A stretch of DNA of 64,000 bases from Conus ventricosus (GCA_018398815.1 CM031612.1:921207-985206); one strand, 5' to 3'. Shown: positions 11,148 to 23,165, counted from the first letter of the stretch. Made by a program: numbers and translations. The notes: generated from the sequence alone by a model not told the origin.

Positions 11148-11194
11148 GGTCATATACCGATATTTCGAAACTTGGTGGTTTCTCCTCAGTGACC
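11148..11194 (-). ncRNA. Hammerhead ribozyme, type I, second copy
   Basis: Base-for-base the same 47-nt motif as at 10522-10568, exactly 626 bases downstream in window coordinates. Core, three stems and the AUA site are intact. Confidence 0.8.
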
Positions 11195-11309
11195 GCGGAA
11201 AGTGGTAATTTGACTCCTCTGCCTTTTCAGTTTTAAGAAGAATACAATCCCAGAAAAGGTTGGTGTGCAATACCGTAGTATGTTTGTTGAGTTTTCAAAT
11301 ATATATATA

Positions 11310-11580
11310 TATATATATATAAATGCTGAACAATTAAGTAGTGGGGGAAAACAAATGCAGGTTAACAATTCCTCCGCGTTATGGTAATGACTGGGCAAAG
11401 ATTTGAAACTTAAAAAAAAAAAAAATTGAAGAGAAGAAAATGGGGGGATATAATATAAATATGAGAAAACCCTTCACTAGCTGCCTGAGGGAAACCATCG
11501 TAATCCTCTCATATATGCACATTTATTTGTATTGCCTGCTCCTAGGCCTTTCGTCCGCTGGATCGGGACTCATAAACAGA
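11310..11580 (-). mobile_element. Penelope-like family 2 end, fragment
   Basis: An AT microsatellite (11300-11322) leads into sequence that recurs at 16800-17170 and 17475-17775 and, diverged, at 33990-34560. On the minus strand it carries GAGTCCCGATCCAGCGGAC followed by GAAA (about 11549-11573), a hammerhead-like stem II plus core. Stems I and III are not convincing. Assignment to Penelope-like elements is inferred from this kind of terminal motif; no reverse transcriptase is present. Confidence 0.5.
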
Positions 11581-11668
11581 TTGCTTCTCAAAATGAGCCT
11601 TCAGCAAGCCTTAATTCTCAGGGTGTGACCCTCCTCCAAAAGGGAGGAAACTCATAACATATAACCCT

Positions 11669-11710
11669 GTCATATACCGATATTCGAAATGGTGGTTTCT
11701 CCTCGTGACC
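11669..11710 (-). ncRNA. Degenerate hammerhead copy
   Basis: Same motif with several single-base losses in stems I, II and III, within a partial ribozyme unit (11580-11790) that begins with gcttctcaaaatgagccttc. Confidence 0.5.
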
Positions 11711-11802
11711 GCGGAAAGGTGGTAATTTGACTCCTCTTTCCTTTTCATTTTAAGAAGAATACATCCAAAAGGTTGGTGTCAAAAATACCGTCAACACACA
11801 CA

Positions 11803-11833
<31 letters not shown>

Positions 11834-13251
11834 CGAACAGACAGAACAACAGACAGACACTCACCCACACACTCCTCACACACGACCACACACACACACC
11901 ACACACAACACACACACAACACACACACAACGCACCACTGGTAAAAACTAACAAAACATATTCAGAGTTGGACGAAAGAAACCGAAGAGAAAAGTAATGA
12001 ATTTACAGTGACCCGTCTGAGCCCCCCCCTCGCCCTCGTCAACAAACACACCCCAGCATGTCCTTAACTTCTCCCGACCTCCTTGGCATTTTTCCACCCT
12101 CCCTGCCCTCTTCCCCTACGGCCCTCCCCCAGCCGCATCCCCCCTCCCCCCCCCCCCCCCTCGCACCCAAAACACCCTCGCCCCAAACGGTCCCCACGCT
12201 ATAATGGAGTAACGACGAGTAGAATAGATTCACACGTACTCATACAACATTTGGTGTAAAAGAGCACTCTGACAAAATGGTACTTGTTCAAATCTGTGTT
12301 GCCCCGGGGGTGGGTGGATTTGAAGGGGCCCCCTCCTTTCCCCCCCATCCCCACACTTCTCTAGTTCTCTGTCGTCGGTCCGTCTTTCGTCGGGCTCTCT
12401 CTCCTCTCGCTCTCTCTCTCGCTCTCGCTCGCTCTCTTTCTCTTCTTATCTCGCTCTCGCGCGCCGCTCCCGTCTTCATCCTGTATCTCCTCGTCTCTCT
12501 CTCTCTCCTCACTGTGTATCGATCTGTCTAGATCTACTACTATATAGCAATGTATGTAATGTATTTAGTATTATGGTAGGTATGATCTATCTATCTATCT
12601 ATCTCTCTGTCCGTTCTATCTATCCATCTATCTACCTTTGTGGTGTTGTGGTGTGTGTGTGTGTGGAACCTCCTCCCTATCTCCCCCCCCCCACCCCCCC
12701 CCGTCCCCCGCGACTCGTAATCAGTAATCTCCTCACTCTCACAGCCCTAAGTCCTCTGTCGCCAACCATGGTCCTCACAACGTGCACCAACTGTGGCACC
12801 CCCCGCAGTTCCCCCTCCCACTCTTCCTTCCCTTCCTTCACATCCTTTCTCTCATCCCTCACTCCGTCTTCAGCCACACGTCTCAAACACACCTCCTCCT
12901 CCACCCCCCCTCTTCTCTTCTCATCTCACCCTCTCCACCCACTTCCTCTACCTGCTCCCCCCCCCCCCCATCCCCCCCCCTCCCTTGCCCTCCCCTTTCT
13001 CTCCCACCGAGCCGTTCTACTTCAGACCACGGCCCGCAGTCGAGACAACAGCGCCGGCGTGCGCTCATTTGGGATAATCACGCACACCACTTTTAATACT
13101 CCCAGTTCACCTGAGAATTTCTATGTCGATTTTGAAAGACCTCGGATCCTCTCTCTCTCTCGCTCTCCTCTCATCTCTCTCCTCTCTCTCTCGCTCTCTC
13201 TCTGTGTTTCATTCATTCCATTCTTGCTTTTTCTGTCTTTCTTTTTCAAAG

Positions 13252-13371
13252 CTGAATGAGAGACACCGACACTCGTTGGCGCCAGAGTGCTATGACAACA
13301 CTGGGAATCTCCTTGATGAGAACGTGCCCAAGCCTGTGCAGTTCTCAGCCATAGAAACAAGATGTACCTAG
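13252..13371 (+). CDS. Candidate exon, copy 2, 39 codons plus stop
   Basis: A CT microsatellite and tctttctttttcaaag precede an open frame beginning LNERHRHSLA, then PECYDNTGNLLDENVPKP and VQFSAIETRCT, ending at TAG 13369-13371. The composition is protein-like with two cysteines. Upstream at 13026, after an acceptor-like ttctacttcag, another frame reads TTARSRDNSAGVRSF and stays open; it could be a preceding exon but lacks a convincing donor. Family not recognised. Confidence 0.28.
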   Translation: MNERHRHSLAPECYDNTGNLLDENVPKPVQFSAIETRCT

Positions 13372-13385
13372 TCTGACTGAGTGCT

Positions 13386-13509
<124 letters not shown>

Positions 13510-13679
13510 AGTGCCACGTCACACCACTGACGTCATATGGGAGTGTGAAGGTGAGTTGGGGGTAAAGGTGTGGTGGGGAGGGTTGGGTGGGGGGAGGTGT
13601 TGTGGTCTGGATGTCCTGTCTATCTAACGATTCCGTGTTGAGAAGTGTGTCCCTGCTCACTCAGTCTGTCCTGGAGTAT

Positions 13680-14580
13680 GTATATATTAGATATGTATGG
13701 TGTGATTGCGTGGAATGTACATATGTATGCAAACTATTATGTGTATGTGTGTAGTCTATGTGTGTGTGGCAGTATGTGTATGAAAGCACGTGGTGTATAT
13801 GTATGTATATATTATGTATGTATGTGTTGTATGCATGTACGCACTGCGTATGTATGCATGTCCATGTATGTCTCGCTGTTGTCCGGCTGTATGTATGTGT
13901 TGCATTACGTGTGTGTCCATATATATATAGGGCACGTAATGTGTATATATATTATTTATATATATTTATTTATATATAGATATATATATATATATATATA
14001 TATATGTGGTGTGTTGTGTGTGTGTGTGTGCGGTCTCGCCTCTCCTCTCATTCGCTCTCTCTCTCTTTTCCTCTGACTCACGCTCCCGCCCCCCCCTTGC
14101 GCCCACTCTCCCCCCCCCCCCCCCCCCCCCCCCCCACCCCCCTCTTCCACTCTTACTTCCCTCCCCTCCTACTTCATACTCCTACTCTTACTCTATCTTT
14201 GTCCTCTCCTACTCTTTACTCGTTTCTCTTTCCCTCTAAAACTACCTCTCCCTATTACCTCTCTCTCTCTTCTTCTCCTTGTCTCTCCTCTGTCCTTCTC
14301 GCGCCCCCCTCTCTCCTCTCCTCTGATTCACCGTTCTCCCTCTCTCTCTCCTCCTCCATCTCTCTCTCTCGTCTCTCCGCTCTCGTCGTCCTCTCTCTTG
14401 TGTGTGTGTGGTGTGTGTGTGTTGGAGTGCGTTGCGCGTATGAGTGCTGTGTGCTCGTGTGTGCAATGAATATGTGTGGCTTCGGTGTGTGTGCGCGCGC
14501 ATATGAGTGTGTGCAACGTTTCGCTCGTATGTGTGCGCGTATGAGTGTGTGCGTAGTATTGTGTAAATGGGAGGGGGCGG
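13680..14580. repeat. TATG/TG, AT, CT and GT simple-sequence stretch
   Basis: Counterpart of 9120-9790. It includes (AT)n at 13977-14005, a C run at 14110-14136, C/T-rich sequence to 14400, and a GT tract with GCGC pieces to 14560. No gene seen. Confidence 0.85.
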
Positions 14581-15367
14581 GGGGAGGGGGGGGAGGGGGA
14601 CAACGTAGCTTGTTACGTATCTTTATATAATTACATATCGCCATCTAGATATACAATCCAAATGTTGTGTCCATAAAAACAGAAGTGGGAATGGCATATA
14701 CGGGGCCCGTAACACTGGTTATGTTAGTATTTTGTTTTTCCCGATTTGTTTTTTTGTCTATTATCCCTCAAAGGTGTGTCCCATACAGTTTATAAAATCG
14801 TATTAGAATGTGATGTTGGTCAGGTTTATTTCATTTACACACAAGCTGGTGGAATGTAATAGTACAGATCTCTGTAAAAGAAACATATCTGAGTGTATTT
14901 TGTTCCCTGTCCCGGTCTGCGTGTGCGCGCATTTCTGTGTTGAAATTTTTAAATTCGGCGTAGCATGTCAAACTAAAGCCGACGGTCAGTCTGGGGAAAA
15001 AAAAAAAAAATATATATATAATAAAATATATATTATACAACAAACTGAATAAATCCAAAGGATAAGTATCCGCACGGCAAACCGTTCCTGCAACTTACCA
15101 AGAGCAGCTTGTGTTGCAATGACTTGCATGCAAGAAATAATTTAATTTTAACAAAGCGGTGCTCTTATGTCTTAGATTGAAGCATAGGGGGAGATACGCA
15201 TTCTATCTGCAGTGTAGATGATTCCGCCTAACTAACAGTATGTGCTTGAGTGGGTGAATGGGAAAAATAAATAAATGCTTCTCAAAATGAGCCTTCATCA
15301 AGCTTATTATTCTCCTATGTGAGACATCCTCCAATAAGGGAGGGAAACTCACTAACATATAACTCCT

Positions 15368-15416
15368 GGTCATATAACCGATAGTTCGAAACTTGGTGGT
15401 TTCTCCTCATGTGACC
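15368..15416 (-). ncRNA. Hammerhead ribozyme, slightly altered
   Basis: All parts are recognisable, but there is one extra base in the stem III region, one change next to the GAAA core and an extra base at the CUGAGGA/stem I junction. Whether these are real or sequencing errors cannot be told here. Confidence 0.6.
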
Positions 15417-16002
15417 GCGGAAAGTGTAATTTACTCCTCTGTGGCTCGCCTTTTCAAGTTTTAAGAAGAATACAATCCCAGAAAAGGTTGGTGTGCAATA
15501 CCGTAGAATGTTTTGTTGTGTTTTCAAAAGAACACATACCAAAGTGCCATCTAAAAGCAAAAGAAAATCATAAAAGAGCAAAACTAACTACATTTTCTTG
15601 TGAAAAGTAAAAAATATAAAAAGATATCCTCTAAGACAACAAGTGCTGAGGGGCAAGTTCTTGGGAATGAGACCGCAAGGGACTAAAGACAAACAAACTA
15701 ATAAATTCCAAGGATAAGTACCCGCACCGTTCCACAGCAACTTACGGAGGCAGCTTGGTGTTGCAATACTGTCAAGAAATATTTAAATTATAAACAAAGC
15801 TTGCTCTTATGTCTTGTTTAAGAAATAGGGGGAGATACCGTCCATATCTGCAGTGGTAGATGATTCCGCCTAACTAACAGTTGGTGCTTGAGTGGTGAAT
15901 GGGGAAAATAAATAAATGCCTTCTCATAATGAGCCTTCAGCAGCTTTATTCTCCAAGGTGAGACATCCTCCTATAGGGAGGAAACTCACTAACATAAATC
16001 CT

Positions 16003-16044
16003 GTCATATACGAATTTGAAACTTGTGGTTTCTTCCTCATGACC
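16003..16044 (-). ncRNA. Degenerate hammerhead copy
   Basis: The second copy-2 unit retains the general order but has lost bases in the core and in stem II. It is probably inactive as written. Confidence 0.5.
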
Positions 16045-16641
16045 GCCGGAAAGTGGTAATTTGACTCCTCTGCCTTTTCAGTTTTAAGAAGAATACAATC
16101 CAGAAAAGGTTGGTGTGCGATTACCGTTAGTATGTTGTTGAGTTTTCAAAAAACCAACCAAAGGTGCCATCTAAGAAGCAAAAGAAAATCATAAAAGAGC
16201 AAAACAAACTACTTTTTCTTGTGAAAAGTAAAAATTATTAAAGATACCTCTAAGAGACACAAGGTGCTGAGGGCAAGTTTCTTGGAATGAATCCGCAAGA
16301 GGACTAATAAATACAACAAACTAATAAAATTCCAAGGATAAGTACCGCACCGTTCCAGCAACTTACAGAGCCAGCTTGGTGTTGGCAATGACTGCAAGAA
16401 ATTATTAAATTTTAAACAAAGCTTGCTCTTTATGGTCGTAGATTTGAATAAATAGAGGGGAGTTACACGCATTCCATAATTGCAGTGGTAGATGATTTCC
16501 GCCTAACTAACAGTATGTGCTTGAGTGGTGAATGGGATATAAAATAAAGGCGTCTCAAAATGAGCCTTCAGCAAGCTTAATATAAGTCTCCAGGGTGAGA
16601 CTCCTCCAATTGGGAGGGAACTCACTATCATATATCTCCCT

Positions 16642-16685
16642 GTCATTTACCGATATTTCGAAACTTGTGGTTTCTCCTCAGTGAC
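16642..16685 (-). ncRNA. Partly degenerate hammerhead copy
   Basis: The third copy-2 unit keeps CUGAGGA, GAAAC and GAAA. Stem II loop and stem I have single-base losses, and the stem III side reads auuua rather than auaua. Confidence 0.5.
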
Positions 16686-16799
16686 ACGCGGAAAGTGGGG
16701 TAATTTGGACTCCTCTGCCTTTCAGTTTTAAGAAGAATACAATCCCAGAAAAGGTTGGTGTGCAATACCGTAGTAATTTTGGTGAGTTTTCAATATATA

Positions 16800-17170
16800 T
16801 ATATATATATATAAATGTAATCTGAACAATTAAGTTGTGGGGGAAAACGGTGCAGGTTAACAATTCCTCCGGCGTTATGGTAATGACTGGGCAAAGATTT
16901 GAAAACTTAAAAAAAAAAAAATTGAAGATGAAGAAAATGGGGGACTATATTATAAATATGAGAAACCCTTCCTAGCGCCTGAGGGAACCATCGTAATCCT
17001 CCAATATGCCACATTTATTTTGTATTGCCTGCGCCTAGGCCTTTCGGTCCCGGATCGGACTCATCATGAGACACGGCTGATTTGGACTGTGCTCTTGTGT
17101 CATATAGAGACACAACCACAATCCATAATTCTGTGGTGTTCTCATCACCAGGTTCAAAAAAGGAATCCAA
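16800..17170 (-). mobile_element. Penelope-like family 2 end, longer copy
   Basis: It follows an AT tract as in copy 1. The minus strand carries GAGTCCGATCCGGGAC then CGAAAGG (about 17042-17070), an AT-rich part and ctttgcccagtcattacc. It extends further than the copy at 11310-11580, adding sequence that matches 34160-34250 (gatgagaac, gacac..aagagcacag). Confidence 0.5.
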
Positions 17171-17474
17171 CATACCCTCAAAGCAGCCAGCGTAGGTATA
17201 AAATGGAAACCAAAACATAAGTGTGGAGAGGAAAAAAGTGCTGAAAAATTAAAAGCATTACTTAAAACAGAAATAAATGTAGGACAATCTTTGACCCTAT
17301 GCTTGAGGATCCATTCAAGGATGCAGGGAGATCAAAGATACGGAACAGTCAGATTGTTCAGCTCTGCTGTTCAATAACCCAAGCATTGTAGTGGCTTAGA
17401 TATTGTATAGAACCAACCTTTAACTTGGATCTCCTAAGAGATGCAATCTCCCCAACCTGAGTGCCCAAACAATA
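17171..17474. other. Non-repetitive AT-rich sequence, probably inside a mobile element
   Basis: It lies between two same-strand family 2 copies, so it may be element body. No open frame of note and no reverse transcriptase or endonuclease motif was recognised. Confidence 0.4.
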
Positions 17475-17775
17475 GAATGCTGAACAATTTAATATGGGGG
17501 AAACAAGAGTGGCAGGTTAAACAATTCTTCCGTCGTTATAGTAATGACTTGGCAATGATTGAACTTTAAAAAAAATAAATAAATTAAAAAAAGAAGTTGA
17601 TGAAATGGGGGGATTATATTATTAATAGGTGTAACCCTTCTCCTAGCTGCCTGAGGGAACCTTCGGTTCCCTTTCAAAGGCACTTTTATTTGTATGCCTG
17701 CTCTAAGGCCGTTTCGTCGTCCCGCTGGTTCGGACTCTCAGGGAGACATCGGCTGATTGTGTCTGTGCTCTAGGT
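17475..17775 (-). mobile_element. Penelope-like family 2 end, third copy in the cluster
   Basis: It resembles 11310-11580. The minus strand has CTGAGAGTCCGAACCAGCGG followed by GACGACGAAAC (17711-17741), so the GTCCG half of the stem and the GAAA core are kept. It is followed by an AT microsatellite at 17777-17795. Confidence 0.5.
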
Positions 17776-17899
17776 GTCATATATATATATATAATTATCA
17801 ACAAACTTATAATTAATGTCCTTTAAAAATCCAAAAGAGCCTCTTCCGCTTGGGTGCAACATCTGGGTAAAAATATTCTAAAATGTAGGGTGAAAAACA

Positions 17900-17985
17900 T
17901 CTAGCTTGTTACGTGCCTGCTTGCTCTTCAGGAGTGAGCAAGAGCAAGATGCTCGAAATTAGCTTGTTGATTACATAGCCTTCAT
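17900..17985 (+). mobile_element. Hammerhead-like stem of another Penelope-like family
   Basis: Plus-strand ttcaggagtGAGCA, spacer agagcaaga, then TGCTC and GAAA gives a perfect 5-bp stem before a GAAA core. The expected CUGANGA is not intact. Such motifs are typical of Penelope-like ends; the assignment is inference. Confidence 0.35.
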
Positions 17986-18082
17986 TTTAGAAATATATGT
18001 AACGAAAAAACAAAAAATAAAATAAAAAAATATATTTTAAATTTATATATATAGATATTTTTATATAGATATTCATACATAC

Positions 18083-18178
18083 TTTCAGACTAAACAACAC
18101 ACACACACTACACACTCACACACACACACATCAACTCACACACACACTCTAACACACTCACACACTACACACACACAC
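18083..18178. repeat. AC microsatellite, interrupted
   Basis: CACA runs broken by CTACA and CTCACA. Confidence 0.9.
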
Positions 18179-18386
18179 TTCTGGATGGAATTGTAACCAT
18201 GACTCCAAGGTAAGCACTGTACACGGTAGATAGGTTTTTTTAAAAAATAATATTATGGGTGTGTTTGTTTTTTTTTTTTTTAACTGTGGGTGTTTTACCT
18301 TCCATTCAAAAGAGAACAAAAGAAGGGAGGGAACTAGTCTGTTAGACGAAGTGATGGATGAACACATTCATCAGCTGGGTGAAGGG

Positions 18387-18529
<143 letters not shown>

Positions 18530-18719
18530 TGGGCAGGCAGGGGGCAATGTTAGAATCAATTGCCTGCTGTTTCCCTACAACGCTCCCTTGGTGGGGATCA
18601 GCATGATGACTGCTCAGTTCTTCAGCAAGCTACTCCCCCCCCCCCCTCGCTCCCCCTACCTCAGCCCAGTCCCCTCTTCCTACACGCCCCATTTCCTACT
18701 CGCCATGTCACCATCTGCT

Positions 18720-19465
18720 CTTACCCCTAACCTTATGGGCCGCTACACATGCAGTCTGCCTGTTTTACCACCCAAGCATTGTGGCCGCTAACACCTGCAG
18801 TCCTGCTGTGTTACCCGCTCAACCTTGTCCGCTATCACTGCAGTCTGCTGTGTTAACCCCCATAGCCTTTTTGCCATTAAACACCCTGCAGTCGCTGTGT
18901 ACCCCCAAGCCTTTTGCCATTGACACCGCGGGCTGCTGGGTTTACCCCCAAGCATGTGTTGCCATTATCACCTGCAGTCTGCTGTTGTTACCCAAAGCCT
19001 TTGCATTGACCCGGCATTCGGCGTGGTACCCCAGAAGCCTGTGCCGCTGACTCCGGCATCTGCGGTGTTACCCCAACCGTGTGGCCGCAACACGGGCTGG
19101 CTGGCGTGGGACCCCCAATGCCTGTGCAGTGACACCGGCAGTCTGGACGGTGTTTAGCCCAAAGCCGGTTGCCGGGCGGACACCTGCCTCTGCGGTGTTA
19201 CCCCCAAGCCTTTGGGGGCCATTGGGGACGGGACCTGCATCGTGCAGTGTTAGGGGGGGGGCCGGGGGGGGGGGGACGGCCAAGCTGTTTGCCGGGATTG
19301 GGGACGGGGAATGCAGTTCGGCTGCTGTGTTTCCGCCCAAGCCTTTCCAATTGACACCCGCCTGTCTGCTGTTAACCCCACCCCCTAGCCTTGCCATTGT
19401 CAACAACTGCGTCTGCTGTGTTTTACCCCCAAGCCTTTGCCATTGAACACCTGCATCTGAAGTGT
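18720..19465. repeat. Minisatellite, ~42-45-bp unit, about 16 degenerate copies
   Basis: Units share acctgcagtctgctgtgtta and cccccaagcctttgccattg, with many indels and two G-rich insertions near 19250-19310. Plus and minus frames across it are repeat-derived. Confidence 0.85.
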
Positions 19466-19560
19466 TTCTGACCTCATCAGCGTTTGTTCTTCTGACAAAT
19501 GCGCTGTGGTCACACTGCCCGCCTCCCGGGTGAAAAGTCATACACGCACACGGTTATTCT

Positions 19561-19772
19561 CATGCGTATTGTTCCTCTAGCGATAGCTTGCTTACTTTCA
19601 TCCTTCCCCGTCATACGTATTGTTCTTCAGCGACAGCTGCTTAGCGTTTCATATCCCCTAATTCGATAACGTATGCTCTCAGCCAACCGACAGCTTGCTT
19701 AGCTGTTATCCCCTCTAATACGTATGGGTTTCTCAACCGGACAGCTTGCTTAGCTGTTCTGCATCCTAATAG
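19561..19772. repeat. Minisatellite, ~48-60-bp unit, about 4 copies
   Basis: Units share cgtattgttcttcagcgaca followed by gcttgcttagctgtt and a tcatcccctaata-like piece; copies are diverged. Confidence 0.8.
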
Positions 19773-20890
19773 CAATGTTTTTTAGACACTTAAAAACCCT
19801 CACAACATTTTTTTCATCCCAACCGATAGGGTTGCCCTAGCTCTCATATCCCAGAGGATCTCCTGTCTAATCGGACACTTAAGTCTCCATACTTTTTGTT
19901 TTTCACCTCCACACCGAGACGTTCTTAGCTACTCCAATATGGCATCAGTTTGCAAAACTGAAAAAAAAAAAAAACCACGAGTGGACGTACCATTTAAAAC
20001 GAGTCTTACGTGACGTTCCACCGTGCTTTTAGAGGGCAAAAAATTCTGATGTTCCCATGAAAAGAGGCACTATTTTTCATTTTCATATTTTTCATTATCA
20101 TGCTGGTAGCAATAGGTAACTGACGTTGCGGTTTGTTGTATATATTCGGAGTGACCGTTTGGTGTTCCAAATGGAAGACTGTTTCATTCGCATTTGAGGC
20201 AGCTTCAAAAAACGTTATTACTTCATAAGGGGAAAGCAGTCTTACTTACAAGGTGCAGTGTATTCACGGTCGACTGTCTTTGTTGGGTTTCTGCAGTTAA
20301 TGCAATATATTCGTTTACCAACATTTCCACCTCGCTTGGGTGAAATGCCATTGCATCACCTGCTCTTGGGTGAAATGGCTTTGCATCCCTGCTCTTTTGG
20401 GTGAAATGGTGCATTGGCAAATCAAACCTGCTTCTTGAACGGAATTATAAACTTAATTAACTGACTGTATGGTTTGCATTGGATATCATAACATGATCTG
20501 CAAAGTGATCAATATTTAAAAACGAAACTGAATAGATACAGGAAATGTGAAAGTATTGCTGAATGCTGAAAGTATTGCTGCAATGTTGAAAGTATTGCTG
20601 AAATGTTGGAAGTATTGCCTGAAATGTTGAAATAATGCGAAGATGTTGGCTGAATTTTTTATGCTGTCACTACTGGGTGACATTTTCCCACAAACGTGGA
20701 CAGGTCTGAGCTAAATGATTATTCTATTCGCTGATCTCTATTCTGGCCAACTATTGGGCAACATCTTCTCATCTTTCCCACACGGAGGACAGTCTGAACA
20801 ACTAAATGGTTATTCTGCCGACTTCGGTCGCTCTGATGCGTCGGCACATTGCTGAAAATGCCAAACGTAAAAGATTAACATCACTGTATT
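19773..20890. other. Mostly single-copy AT-rich sequence with three small repeats
   Basis: Contains three ~33-bp units with tgggtgaaatggctttgcat (20333-20412), about five 22-bp units with gaaagtattgctgaaatgtt (20545-20650) and a ~90-bp partial duplication (20660-20830; gtgacattttcccacaaacg versus gcaacatcttctcat). No gene or RNA was recognised. Confidence 0.6.
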
Positions 20891-20894
20891 CACT

Positions 20895-21092
20895 CTACAC
20901 ACTATTACACACACACACACACGAAAATCACCACACACACACAACACACACAACACATAGGGCTGCACGTACGCGCGCGCGCACGGCACGCACGCACGGC
21001 ACGCACGCACGTGGCCACGCCACGACACAACACACACACACACACACTACACAGCACATAACACACACACAACACTACAACACACACACTGT
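20895..21092. repeat. AC microsatellite with ACGC core
   Basis: (AC)n flanks a block of gcacgcacggcacgcacg near 20960-21015. Alternating purine-pyrimidine throughout. Confidence 0.9.
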
Positions 21093-21194
21093 CGAGTACG
21101 TCGACTCTACGTTGTTTACAAACCATAGTCATAAAATGGCAGAATTGCTAAAACAAAAGCCTAGAGATAAGTCGAGAGGTCCACAGCCGGCCGG

Positions 21195-21355
21195 GAGCAT
21201 TGTTGAGTCTCTTCTCCCTCTCTCTCCCCCTCCTCCTTCCTCCCTCCCCCGTGCCTTCCCCTCCCCCCTGCCTCTCCCCCGCCCTCCCCTCCCTCCCCCC
21301 CCCCCCTGCCCCGCCCCCCCCCTCCCGCCCCCCCCCCGCCCCCCCCTGCCTCCCT
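21195..21355. repeat. C/T-rich low-complexity tract
   Basis: CCTCCC and C-run sequence. Long proline or arginine/glycine frames over it are compositional. Confidence 0.85.
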
Positions 21356-22094
21356 CCAAGCGGGCCCTGTCAGCAGGAGCACATCACAACAAGGAAAGAG
21401 AACTCTCCCAGCCACCTGCACGGTCCACGTGGTACTTCGGCAGGACATGGCTAGCAGCGCCATCCTTCGTCGCTCTCTGAACAGTCATTCTGTCTGGTCC
21501 GTCTGTCTGTCCTCTGGTCTGTCTGTCCCCCTGCTGTCTGTCCTGTCCCGTCTGGCCTGCGTCTGCAGTCTGTTCGTGTGTCTGTGGTGCCTTGGCCTGA
21601 ATTTTTTTTTTTGGTTGACTCGCAAAATTGTGCAATAAACAATACAAGGTGAAACGGGCCGACTTGGTGAGAATTGTCGTCGGTCAGAAGAGAAATAAGT
21701 GAAAAACGAATAATGAATTTTTTTTTTTTGATTGTTTAAAATAATTTCGGTAAAAATCGGCCTGTGCCCCTTAATGAAGGATGGGTGGGTTTGGGGAGGC
21801 GAGTGGTAGGTGTGTGTGGTGGAGGGGGGGGGGGTAGGGCAGTTCACATTGTTACACAACGTATAGCGAGCACAGTACCATCATGAAGGTATCCCGTATT
21901 CAAACCAAAGCGAACAAAACAAGGAAATAAAGCATCTATTAAGCGTAGCAACTGAAAATGATGCTTCAAGGTCGGCCGCCACACTACTGAGGCCTCAAGA
22001 GTTCAACATAACACAGCAGAAACGCTAGCTTCGTTTTCTTTCTGGGACGACATTTGCACATTAAGGCAAACTAAAGAGTGATGTAACCAGGGCT
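21356..22094. other. Spacer with a GTCT run, no gene seen
   Basis: Includes GTCT-type sequence at 21485-21590, two T-runs and a G-run near 21825. Otherwise single-copy. No recognised protein or element. Confidence 0.55.
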
Positions 22095-22966
22095 GCTTTG
22101 AAATGAAAACTGTAACACGAGTATTTGAATGAAAAACTTTGTAACAGACGAAAACTACGCAGATTGAATGAAACTTGTAAACATTTTGCTTGGATGAAAC
22201 TGTAACAACCGCTGTTTGAATAAACTTGTAACACGCGCTGTTTGGAATTGAAACTTGTAACTCGGGGAAGCTGCTTGATTGAAACTTGTAACATTGCTTG
22301 AATGAAACTTTGTACCACGCTGTTTGAATGATACTTGTAAACACGCAGTTTTGTAAATGAAACTTGTAACACGCCTGTTCGATATGAAACTTGTAACCAA
22401 GACGCGTTTGAATGACACTTGTAACTTTGCTTTGCTTGAAAGAAAACTTGTAACGCAGTAAACGTACGCTGGTGGCTGTTTGAAATGAAACTTGTAACAA
22501 AACACACGTTGTTTGAATGAATAACGTTGTAAAACTTGCTGAATGAACTTGTAACACATACGTACGGCTGTTGAATGAACTGTTAACACGCTGTTTGAAT
22601 GAAACTTGAACAATTGTGCTTGAATGAAACTTGTAACAACGGGACGCATCAAGAGTTGCTGACGTTTCTTGAATGAAACTTGTAACCCCAACACGCGTTT
22701 GAATGAAACTTTATCAAAACGGCTGGTTTGAGAATGTAACTTGTAACACGTTGCTTGAAATGAAACTTGTAATACATATACGTTGCGCTTGAGTGAAACT
22801 TGTAACACGATTGCTTGAAAGAATAACTGTAACACCAACGGCGGACACGTTGCTTGAATGAAACTTGTAACCGAAAGTTGCTTGTGGATAAACTTGTGTA
22901 AACAACTACAACTTTTGCTGCTTTGGGATGATACTTGGTAAACCAACGGTTGCTTGAATACTTGTC
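22095..22966. repeat. Minisatellite, 23-bp unit, about 37 copies
   Basis: Unit core cttgaatgaaacttgtaaca plus a short variable cgNg part. The variable piece differs in length (23-35 bases per unit). Minus-strand frames up to 263 codons rich in VSFKQ-like repeats are unit read-through; I do not consider them a protein because unit length is not a codon multiple and indels are frequent. Confidence 0.93.
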
Positions 22967-23165
22967 ATTCCTAGTCACACCCAGGGCAGGACAGCAAAAA
23001 GACGGACTGGCACAAACACAGGGCATTACCGATGTTACCAGTGCAAATAAATTTCATCTTCAAAAACAAATACCAACGATATCTGAACAGGAATAGATGG
23101 ATTACCAAGATCTTAAAAAGGCAAACTTTACGGTGGACTAAAAACTAAACTGAAACGGGACAACC

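Larger units (their letters stand above)
10205..11298 (-). mobile_element. Tandem ~626-bp units with hammerhead ribozymes, copy 1 (about 1.75 units)
   Basis: One full unit (10205-10830) and a partial second (10831-11298) are nearly identical; equivalent ribozyme positions are 626 bases apart. The minus strand is taken as sense because the ribozymes lie there. Units are AT-rich. A 119-codon minus frame (10507-10866) crosses the first unit but is not preserved in the others, so the unit is probably non-coding. Monomer-spaced type I hammerheads in head-to-tail repeats are characteristic of retrozymes and of Penelope-like element ends; which applies here is not settled. Confidence 0.75.
7501..11795. 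repeat. Tandem duplicated block, copy 1
   Basis: This segment is repeated in the same order at about 11796-17090. Shared landmarks in order are gattcagagttggacg, CT and GT microsatellites, gtcctcacaacgtgcacc, a poly-G run (8863-8992), ATGT-rich sequence, an AT tract, ttacatatcgccat, and the ribozyme-bearing units. Copy 1 has about 1.75 of those units plus a degenerate partial at 11580-11790. Differences from copy 2 are mostly 1-3 base indels. It may be a genuine duplication or an assembly artefact. Confidence 0.85.
15040..16795 (-). mobile_element. Tandem ribozyme-bearing units, copy 2 (about 2.75 units)
   Basis: Three head-to-tail units begin near 15040, 15690 and 16310; the last stops at an AT tract at 16795, exactly like copy 1. 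Ribozyme spacing is about 635-639 bases because of small insertions. One extra unit compared with copy 1 shows that unit number varies. Confidence 0.75.

Noticed and set aside
22155..22946. 263-codon minus-strand frame
   Set aside because: Read-through of the 23-bp array with indels changing phase; overlapping frames in other phases are of similar length.
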